A stretch of DNA of 27,858 bases from positions 247,666 through 275,523 of the forward strand of contig BFEA01000509.1 in assembly GCA_003427395.1 (NCBI GenBank), read 5' to 3'. The DNA is from Chara braunii (Eukaryota > Streptophyta > Charophyceae > Charales > Characeae). The notes below the pieces were generated by a model, which saw only the letters and a program-made list of their open reading frames with translations, made no database searches and was not told the DNA's origin. This document shows, in pieces, positions 9,969 to 17,544 of this stretch (position 1 is the first letter of the stretch; each line of letters starts with the position of its first letter). The translations under genes and the position numbers were made by a program.

Positions 9969-10336
9969 CACCTAAGATCTCATGAATCAGATTTTAAACA
10001 AATCACAATCATAAAAACGAAATCTTTCAAAAACAACCTCTGAAAAAATTTCAGAAAAAACAGTCACAACTCAGGAAAGATCAGGGGGAAAAATCATGAT
10101 GAATCATAAATCAAACAGTGATACCCAAAGGACACAGCCCCAATCACAGACTCTAACTCCAAATCAAAATAGAGACATGGCAGCGACCTCATACGATGTC
10201 TCTCGTGATATCCGTATCACAAAATCCCGTGACGTCAACAACTAGAAGATGAAACCGCCACCTACCGCCTCTTTCGTAATAAACTGACCGAGCAAAAAAA
10301 TCTCCTCCTCCACTTTACGTTAATCACGTTGCCCCG
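9969..10336. other. Unassigned AT-rich sequence
   Basis: No gene or repeat seen. A-rich at the start, more balanced toward 10336. Confidence 0.3.
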
Positions 10337-10802
10337 TTGTCACTAAAACACCGCAAAAACCTTCATCGGCCAAACTCACCCCCTCCGTCTTCGTGGGAGG
10401 GAAGCAACCTCCCCCCTCCCCCCACTAGCCATGACAGCGTCGCCAGCATGCGAAACCCTTTCACCAGCGAACAAAGCACTAAACAGGCACCATCCTGCCA
10501 CGCAGGAGATGCTATGGTCTGACCTCGTCGAGCTCGCCGACGAGTGCCATAGGGGGTTCAAGCCGCCAAAAAAACACCACAAAGCAACCTCGGGGGCAAA
10601 AAAGACAGGGAGAGGAAGGGGCCATGTCCATCCTGCTTGCCACGCGCCTCCTCAACGTTCATCTCACCACCACCATCTCCACGGTTGCGGCCTCCAGAGA
10701 TCATTTGCCATGCCCACCCAAAAGCCACCTCCGAACGCCAGCAAAGACGAGCCGGCGGCGCGGTGCTCCCGGTCGCACCGCGCCGCCCCTCTGCGACGCT
10801 AG
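10337..10802 (+). other. GC-rich block with overlapping open frames, coding status unknown
   Basis: This stretch is clearly more GC-rich than its flanks and is open in more than one frame. The longest frame (10431-10802, 123 codons, starting MTASPACETLSP) is Lys/Arg/His/Pro-rich and has no domain I recognise. It ends at a TAG just after a perfect GC-rich hairpin (10754-10787). It could be an exon or 5' part of a host gene, or a non-coding GC island. The competing frames and lack of any motif keep me from calling a gene. Confidence 0.25.
10754..10787. repeat. Perfect 13-bp GC-rich hairpin, 8-nt loop
   Basis: The left arm GGCGGCGCGGTGC (10754-10766) and right arm GCACCGCGCCGCC (10775-10787) are perfectly complementary around TCCCGGTC. 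No T-run follows, so it is not a simple intrinsic terminator. Confidence 0.7.
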
Positions 10803-11259
10803 TAGGTTGCTTTCAGACTCGACATATTTTGAGTGAGAGCTAAGTATGCAGATAGTCAATCATGAAGTACAATTAGCGTCACGACAGATTTAAGTCTTTT
10901 ATGCAAACTGCTTCTCATCTCTCTCTGAGCGGCTGTGTGTTTCTTGTGGTTGTTGAGACAGTTAGTAGTAGTCCTGGCGTTAGCGGTTGAATTGAGATTT
11001 CTTTGTTGAGTCTTGAAAAGTAAAATTCTTATTGTCTCTGTTCTGGCGCGTGGATTCCTCTTAGTGTTTCGTTTTTTAGAAACACGTATTGCTGCAGCAA
11101 CTTAGGATTGAGAGAGAGGGATAATCGATCTTCCGGAATTTGGGTTGGTCCTCTACTTCTTGCTATCAGACAGTATCTGTGATACATGGGAGTAAACCTG
11201 TGATTTCTTCTCGTTGTCTGTTTTAGGTATTTTTGCCTTTTGGCAAGTCGGTTTTCTGT
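10803..11259. other. Unassigned sequence
   Basis: T-rich on this strand. No motif, RNA gene or repeat recognised. Confidence 0.3.
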
Positions 11260-11396
11260 GTAGTCATTATAAGAGTAGCTAGCACGAAGGAGCAGTGGGA
11301 ACACTAATGGTTGGACGATATGAGAGACCTGGTGAAGAGCAAACTAGAGTTGTATCCATTGGGTGTGTGGTGGGAAACCCGTATAGGCAACAAAGG
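11260..11396. repeat. 137-bp direct repeat, copy 1
   Basis: Starts GTAGTCATTATAAGAGTAG and ends GGCAACAAAGG. It matches 11684-11820 without gaps, with about 11 differences, nearly all transitions. Function unknown. Confidence 0.85.
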
Positions 11397-11683
11397 TTCT
11401 TTACAGTGCTTTGGACAACGATGATGAGAGGGTAACCCTACTGCTCATTCTTTCTCCCCAGCTCCCGGTCCTTGGTTTCTAAAGAGTAGATTTATTGGTC
11501 CGGTTGTTGGGGAGTCGCCTTTTAAGTATTGTAGTCTGTGGGGTAGATAAAAATTTTGGAAAACATCATGTAGGTCTTCCACTTAGCAAGAATATGACCT
11601 GTGATGTGACATTTTGATTACCGACAGCGGCACCACGGGGGCAGTGTGAGTGCCATCGTCAGTGGTGGGAGCGTTAGTCGATT

Positions 11684-11820
11684 GTAGTCATTATAAGAGT
11701 AGTTAGCATGAAGGAGCAGTAGGAATGTTAATGGTTGGATGATATGAGAGACCCGGTGAGGAGCAAACTAGAGTTGTATCCATTGGGTGCGTGGTGGGAA
11801 ACCCGTCTAGGCAACAAAGG
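11684..11820. repeat. 137-bp direct repeat, copy 2
   Basis: Second copy of 11260-11396, 424 bp further on in the same orientation. The sequence between the copies (11397-11683) shows no gene. The pair could mark a duplicated transposon piece. Confidence 0.85.
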
Positions 11821-11983
11821 CTTATTCTTCTTGCCCAACTCCTCGTCTTAGAGTTTATAGGTAGTTTTAATTTTTTAAAGGCTACTGAACCTTAACACCA
11901 AGTAGGATGGTGCCTTGCTTCTACACGAAATTACTTTGAGCTTCAAGGAATTTTGGAAGATGAGGATAGACCGGTGAAAGGAA

Positions 11984-12125
11984 GGGACGCTGTACCTGTT
12001 TTCCAGCAACAGCCCATTTAGGGTTATTGGTCATATCTTCCGGGTTGTTTGTGAGGAATTCCCGACCTCCTTTCAGTTGTAATAAAAACTAATGATTCTT
12101 CCAAAAAAAAAAAAAAAAAAAAAAA
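11984..12125 (+). mobile_element. SINE-like retroposon: hairpin head plus CCGGGTTG body
   Basis: Begins GGGACGCTGTACCTGTTTTC (11984-12003), a diverged head whose arms would be CTGTA and TCCAG, so pairing is partly lost here. The body contains CCGGGTTGTTTGTGAGG (12040-12056) and CCCGACCTCC, and it ends in an A23 tail (12103-12125). The head is shared with the other retroposons here, while the body matches 6567-6597 and the minus-strand copy at 12862-13035. No internal Pol III box or target duplication was found with confidence. Confidence 0.65.
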
Positions 12126-12278
12126 CGGTTGTCCCCTGGCTGGTGTTCCCCATTGGGGGCTCCCTGACGGCAATAAGGTCACCCCTGGCTGAAAAGGGCA
12201 CCCGATGTCAGATTAGACATAAGATTGAATTTACCTGGGCTGGTTTGTCCGATGATAATATCTCAAGGCCATCGAATC
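12126..12278. other. Unassigned sequence between retroposons
   Basis: Contains CTGGCTGGTGTTCCCCATTG followed by GGGGCTCCC, and CACCCCTGGCTGAAAAGGG. No family recognised. It may belong to the next element. Confidence 0.25.
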
Positions 12279-12510
12279 GAGGCGGGGGACCTCACAATTC
12301 CACCCGGGCAGAGGTCCCACTAGCAAAAAAGATAGGATAGAGCTCCTAAATCTGGATATGTTTTATAGAGAGATGGAGAAAAGCATTTCAATCTCAATTT
12401 CCTGCACATCTCCATAACCTCGTCCAGATTCCGGCATTCGATCCGATCCTCTTGGTTAGTGGGACCACGCCCCCGGAGTTATCCCAACAGCATCAGCCGG
12501 TTTGGCTTTT
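12279..12510 (-). mobile_element. Possible longer, older form of the CCGGGTTG retroposon
   Basis: On the minus strand this holds AAACCGGCTGATGCTGTTGG (from about 12506), then ACTCCGGGGG, then about 165 bp of extra sequence, then CCCGGGTGGAATTGTGAGG (12307-12289) and CCCCCGCCTC. The same two ends are fused directly in the copy at 6536-6597, with CCGGG at the joint. A GATCGGATCGAATGCC stretch inside the extra part resembles a Pol III B box, but I could not build a tRNA-like fold around it. Boundaries are uncertain. Confidence 0.4.
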
Positions 12511-12861
12511 AACGGGACCAAAGGGACCCGACTCGCATCTGAAAAATTTACCAAACATATCAGAATACTGGTAAAGCTAATAGCTGAAGATTAAGAGCTT
12601 AATAGCCAGGGACTGACTTGATGGTAGGATAGAGAAGGGGGAAGAGGGGACTGAGATGAGATGAGAAGGGGGAAAGGGGCAGAGAAAAAGCGCTGCTTGT
12701 GACATCTATACACAGGCCTAAAGAAAGGAGCGGCCTGATAACCAGCCCAAAAGTGGCTGGTTGGAGCCAGTAACATTGGACTCCCCTACAGACGGCGATA
12801 CTCTCCCCCCACCTCCCAACTGAGCGCTGCACTACTCTTGAATCTTGAGAAATCAAGAATT
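12511..12861. other. Unassigned sequence
   Basis: Purine-rich from 12620 to 12690 (GAGATGAGATGAGAAGGGGG). No gene recognised. Confidence 0.3.
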
Positions 12862-13035
12862 CTTTTTTTTCTTTTTTCTGAACGGTGAATTTTTAATTAA
12901 ATTGGGGTTGAGGCCGGGAACCTCACAAATCAACCCGGGTTTGCTGCTGAAAAACAGGTTCAGCGTCCTCGTATCTCGGGCTAGAAACCAGGTCCAGTGT
13001 CCTATCTCTTGCTGGAAAACAGGTCCAACGTCCTC
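12862..13035 (-). mobile_element. SINE-like retroposon with three tandem hairpin heads
   Basis: Read on the minus strand: three head hairpins in tandem (plus-strand positions 13012-13028, 12981-12997 and 12947-12963, spaced 31 and 34 bp), then the CCGGGTTGATTTGTGAGG body (12939-12922) with GTTCCCGGCCTC, then an AT-rich piece and an A-rich tail (T-rich at 12862-12877). The 12947-12963 head has CTGAA and TTCAG arms, a G-C pair replaced by A-T. The other two heads each carry one mismatch. The body and head match the + strand copy at 11984-12125. Confidence 0.65.
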
Positions 13036-13306
13036 TGCCTCTGAGGAACTCTACAAAAATAACCCCTCTTGATAGGTACACTGCTATCCCAGATTTGCAA
13101 ACAAACCAAGGGTGCCTTGAATTCCTATTGCTGGGCGCCTTCCAGCCTACTCGCTGAAGTCTGTCTGGGAGCATGTCCCCTGTTCGTCCTACAATAGTCT
13201 AGAGAAGAAGATACCTGACTCCACTGAGCCCGCCCACCTAAATGGGTGTTCCCAATGACGCTTAGAAACTGTGTAGACCTTCCCACTCAAGACATCCCGT
13301 TTACTG
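13036..13306. other. Unassigned flank of LINE-B
   Basis: No gene recognised. This lies just past the presumed 3' end of LINE-B. Confidence 0.3.
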
Positions 13307-13333
13307 TTTTTTTTTCCCTGTATTCAGCCATTA

Positions 13334-14900
13334 TCAGCATCTGAACTGGTTTCTAATGGCGATGTCGGATGATGGCTTCTCTTTAAACCTTTTGTCTCTG
13401 CGTGCTAGCCAAAATGCTATGGACCAAAATTTGTATGCTATCGTTTTAACGGTCTTCACCGACGTAATTCCGGATAAAACAAAGGATTGATTCCATACAT
13501 TGGTCTCCCCGTACGCTTTGAACCAAATTGTCTCTACCCATTCCGAAGCCCCTGACAATGACACATTCCCACCACAAATGCGCAGAGGATTCCACGTGTG
13601 GGTATGGGCATTGATCGCAGAAAATGTTCGCCATCATTCCTTCTCTGAGCACCATTCGGTTGTAGGTACACACGAGTGCATGTGCAACCATTGAAGACCT
13701 CCGACTTTAACTTTTGTTATCCCGGAGAACATTTGACAGTAAAATGGAAACCAACTGTTCATGAATGTCGAGAAGGGCATTGGTTGAGTTCTCTTGTTCC
13801 ATGACAACCAAGACTGTGTTTTCAGAGATGAGGCCTTCGAATGTAGTCTGTAACCCAGTTTGGGAGTGGGGTAATAGCCGGAGGTGCTCAATCTGAGGTC
13901 AGCATCCACCCCCATCCGGATGGATGAGGTCTCGTAATACCTGTTGTCTTGTGAGAGTAGCCGCTATGTGCTAGCGGGGTGCCCTCTGTGGTAACCACGA
14001 GCTTTACTTCAGTGGGCACTCCTAGCCTGCAGTGGGGTAGTTGTGCGCCTTCAAGCTTGAACTCCGCCGGGCCCGATTGCCGCCAAACTTCTACTTTTAG
14101 CTCCTTACCTGGCCTTAATTCCAAGATGTGTAGGATTTGGGTACCCTATTCGGAATCCACCCACCAGGTAATTTCCAACCAATCGCCCCTTCCTCCGACA
14201 GTGTCTGGTGCCAAGCTTCCGGGATCACCCTTGTTACCTCTCGACCCCTGAGATTGTTCTTCAGTTCGTCTCTTGTTTTCCACCTTTTATGTTTCCTGTC
14301 CCAGATGTCTTCCATGCGCCAGATACCCCTTTGTAGCCATTTTCGGCGAAAATCACCAGGTTGTGCAGAAACATTGAACACCGCTCCTTGCTCTCCGCGA
14401 ATTGCCGGGTTTTCGTACAGGACAGATGCGAGGATCTCTTCAGCTGATAAGCATTTCATGAGTCTGTTAGGTGTCATTTTCGACCAGGACTTGAGAATCG
14501 GGCCCCAGGTAGGGGAGTTAGTATTTTTGGTCAGCGGGGGAAGGAGTAGACAGTCCCATATTGCTGTGTTATCTGATAAGTTCCAGTCGTTAGAGAGAAT
14601 ACAGATTGCCAATTGGATCCATGGTGTGTCTGTTGGCTGTGTTAAAAGTCTGACCACCCACTTAGTTAGTAGAGATCTGTTCTGAATTTCAGGATCAATG
14701 ACCCCTAGGCCCCCATCCTTCTTCTTTTCCACGATCTTCCACCAGGCTAACTTATTTATGCATGAGGCAACATCCGAGTCACCTTTCCAAATGAACCTAG
14801 AGAGAAGATTACGTATCAGCTAGAGAGAGCGTTGGGATAATTCCTGGTATTGTGGAGAGAATTGATACGTTAGCAACCATAGCCCGACCCAAGAGTGACA
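13334..14900 (-). pseudogene. LINE-B ORF2, post-RT, zinc-binding and C-terminal region
   Basis: Just after the inserted DNA the minus strand reads MSLLGRAMVANVSIL, then FIWKGDSDVASCINKLAWW. The open piece 14732-14115 continues KKDGGLGVIDPEIQNRSLL with EILASVLYEN and MEDIWDRK. These blocks align with LINE-A and LINE-C. A shift leads to KELKVEVWRQSG (about 14105). The zf-RVT region follows in pieces: KVKVGGLQWL (13768), then CTYNRMVLREGMMANIFCDQC with a later SAHLWWEC, giving CxxC...H...C. The end piece (about 13580-13334) reads AYKFWSIAFWLARRDKRF and stops at TGA 13334-13336. At least three frame changes are needed, so the copy is dead. Confidence 0.8.
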
Positions 14901-14931
<31 letters not shown>

Positions 14932-15063
14932 TTTAAAGCCCTTGCGATATCCCTCTATCCCGGCGGTGGTAAGAGAACCGTCAGAATTGAGGGCTTATCT
15001 GTCTGGCTGCTCCATCTATTGGTGGGGAGCGGCACCTGCTGGAAACCGGGTCCAGCGTCCCAT
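14901..15063 (-). mobile_element. Full-length hairpin-headed SINE-like retroposon inside LINE-B
   Basis: On the minus strand a ~129-nt body begins ATGGGACGCTGG (15063) and ends in a (TAA)n-type tail of about 34 nt (TTA repeats at 14901-14934). Three hairpins follow each other. Head: CTGGAAACCGGGTCCAG on the plus strand, 15039-15055. Second: GCTCC/GGAGC arms, 15009-15030. Third: arms 14951-14970 and 14977-14993, CCCTC...GGTGGT against ACCG...GAGGG. The copy at 27717-27858 has the same three. The element sits within about 0.29 kb of non-LINE DNA that splits LINE-B ORF2 between HWSKTK and MSLLGR. No tRNA, 5S or 7SL likeness is evident, and no target duplication was found. Confidence 0.75.
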
Positions 15064-15192
15064 TGATACATCAGATAACACAGAAATTGGTGTTTGTTGA
15101 TTCCTGGGGCTGTGGTTATTATTGACTCATCCCGGGGCACCTATATCCCATGGAGCTGCTAGTGTCACCCTACCCTTTTAAAAACACCCATT
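15064..15192. other. Extra non-LINE DNA beside the SINE insertion
   Basis: About 0.12 kb between the SINE 5' end and the point where LINE-B coding stops being readable (TAA 15191-15193 after HWSKTK). It has no LINE-like reading frame. It may be part of the same insertion (a longer SINE 5' part) or an earlier insert. Confidence 0.45.
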
Positions 15193-15193
15193 A

Positions 15194-16323
15194 TTTCGTT
15201 TTGGACCAGTGAGCGTGAGAGTTCCTTATTCTTTCTTCTATGATGGAGTTTTGTGTCGTAGTACAGTCAGAAAACGAAAGTAAGATCCCTAGGTACCGTT
15301 CCGAATCCGTGTCGGGAAGGACTTTCAGTCCCCAGTGTGTTGCCAACGGACTGCCATCTTAAGTCATGGCGATAAACTTATTCCAACTGACTTTCATTTC
15401 CGAGGTGGCTTCATAGACAGATGGATATTGCCTTAAGGCTAGTAGTGATTCAGTAGAGTTTTCAGAGATTGTCGAGAAGTTGTCGACGAGTGCCGAAACC
15501 TTGAGGCTATAGGACGGAGACACCGATAGACCCTTATAAAGTGGATGGGATTTGACCATATTTAGGAGGACATCCATCTGAGTTACAAAGAGAGAGGAAG
15601 CCAATGGGCATCCCTGTCGAAGAGATCTTGACACTGTGAAGGGGCGTGAGATGAAACCATTCACTAGCACTCGGCCTAGGGATCCCTTGTATAAAGATCT
15701 AAACCAGGTAATAAACTTGGGATCCAACCCCACTCGTATAAGTGTTTCTTGGATGAAGTCCCAATTAACCCGGTCATAGGCTTTTTCAAAGTCAATTAGT
15801 AATACTGTTAAGTTAGAGTTCCTTGATTTGATCAATTCTACAGTTTGTGAAGTGCTCATTACATTGTCTAGGACTTGTCTGTCTGGCACGAAGCCGGATT
15901 ATTCCGGTGACACCAACTTTGTCATGAGTTTGGTTAGCCGTCTAGTCATGGTTTTGGCCAGAATTTTCCCTGTTGGGGCGCCAATTGCATACGTGTCTTC
16001 TATCTCCTTTCTTATATAGCAAGGTTATTACACCCTCTGTCATTCGAGGTCCCATCTTATGACCATTGAGAATTCCGTTGAAGATATGTAACATATATGG
16101 ACCCAGTAAGTTCCAAAACATCTCATAGAACTCTACAGGGAGCCCATCTGGGCCAGGGCATTTGCCCTTAGCCATACTCTTTCTTGCTTCAGTTAATTCC
16201 TGGAGGGTAGCAAATTCTTTCAAGTATTTTTGTTCATCTTCAAAGAGCATCGTCGTGTTGAGCCCCACAGCAGATGTGCACTGTCGAGGTCGATGATTGG
16301 TTCCTCATGTCGTTTCTCGGATG
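15194..16323 (-). pseudogene. LINE-B ORF2, reverse transcriptase region
   Basis: The upstream piece (16268-15942) has KGKCPGPDGLPVEFYEMFW and GVITLLYKKGDRRHVCNWRP, then a small deletion and shift. The next frame gives KILAKTMTRRL, a TAA near 15900 just before SGFVPDRQVLDN, then the open piece 15889-15359: VLLIDFEKAYDRVNW (motif A, Asp kept), RSLRQGCPLASSLFVTQM (motif B), and KVSALVDNFST where motif C FADD should be. The second catalytic Asp is Asn (AAC, plus positions 15479-15481). After TAA 15359-15361 the same frame continues HWGLKVLPDTDSERYLGI to about 15194, as in LINE-A. Two or more frameshifts lie between 16380 and 15900. Confidence 0.85.
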
Positions 16324-17544
16324 TTAAGAGCTTCTCATAAAACGAGCGAATGTACTGCATAATTTGTTGGGATGTTCGTTTGGGTTGAATGGGGGCAGTA
16401 TCTCAGACATTGATAAGGAAGCCATCCCTTCCTTACCCGCTTTGAATGTACTCTTGCACATCCGGTCGGACTCAATGACGTTATTGATCTGTCTGTATTT
16501 AGCCCATGCTTCGTGCTTGGCTATTTGGATGTATTGCCATTCTTGCAACCATTGGGTTCGACGCCAGAGCCATAACTCATCTGAGAAGTCTGCAAAGCCG
16601 AGTTTACTCTCCGCTATCTTGATTTTCCTTGTAAGTGTGATTTCCTTCATTTTTCGATTAACTGCCTTAATGCGGGAGAAGAGGTTCAAGTGTCCTAATA
16701 TGAGATGGAGTCCCTTGTCCAACCAATCTCCTAGTTCCAGGTACATGTTTGAGAAGGTGCACTATTCCTCCCAGAATTCTTGAACCCATTCCACCATATC
16801 AGGCTCTTCAAAGATATGCATGCTAAGCCTAAAGCAGCCTCGACCCCTCTCAATTGTTGAACCCATGTTAAGTGAGATTAAAACAGGTTTGTGATTGGAA
16901 ATGAGATCCGGGACTAGTTTGGCTTCCATGACCAGTGGCATAGTGTTCTCGTTCACGAAGGCTATGTCTAATCTTCTTCGAGTGGCTAGCCCTGAGTCAT
17001 TTGTACTGGAGGACACCCACGTAAAGTCCTCAAGATCAGGGTGAAGAGATCTGTATGGATCAAAGAGATTGTTGTCTGCAAGAAATTTACACAGGGCATG
17101 TGATTCTGCAGGATGGGAGAGGGGGGTGGAAGAGTCAAAGGCCGGGTTTGGGACGGTGTTTCAATCGCCGCCTATGACAACATGATCTGCATTGGGGATA
17201 ACGTCTGATAGTAGCCCCCATGAAACCCCGTTGAGGGAGATAATCATTCTTGCCCATCTGCCGGAGGGATCAGAGTCTGTGCTCACAATTGTGCACTGCA
17301 GATTTTTGTGGATTAAAATTTCACTTCCTCCTTTGGTCCCATCTGCTGGTGCCCATATATGTGGGTCATTCCGCCAGCCTTGGATCTCACTTACCCTGTC
17401 TGCGTCCAGTTTCGATTCCTGGATCAAAATTATGTGTTTTTTTTTATCGTGGATCCAGAATTTGTGGTGTGCTCTTCTGTGTTTGCCATTACCATCGACC
17501 AATCCGCGGACGTTCAAAGACGATATCCTAATCCTACCATCCAT
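16324..17544 (-). pseudogene. LINE-B ORF2, endonuclease and linker region
   Basis: I take the ORF2 start as the ATG at 17544 (MDGRIRISSLNVRGL), because it places the first endonuclease motif right at the N-terminus and matches LINE-A. An upstream in-frame start at 17589 is possible. One frame runs to 16324 with only two inner stops: TGA 17161-17163, exactly at the Trp of GGDWNTV, and TAG 16762-16764. Other motifs: LIQESKLDAD with the metal-binding Glu, GTKGGSEILIHKN, a RRRLDIAFVNE block and LISNHKPVLI (SNH instead of SDH, as in LINE-A). The linker after 16762 is rich in charged residues. A frameshift near 16365 breaks it before the RT. Confidence 0.85.

Noticed and set aside
10431-10802. 123-codon frame as a protein gene
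   Set aside because: Competing frames in the same GC-rich block and no recognised domain. Kept only as a composition feature.
12430-12460. tRNA gene or tRNA-derived head (GATCGGATCGAATGCC looks like a B box)
   Set aside because: I could not find a matching A box or build a cloverleaf around it.
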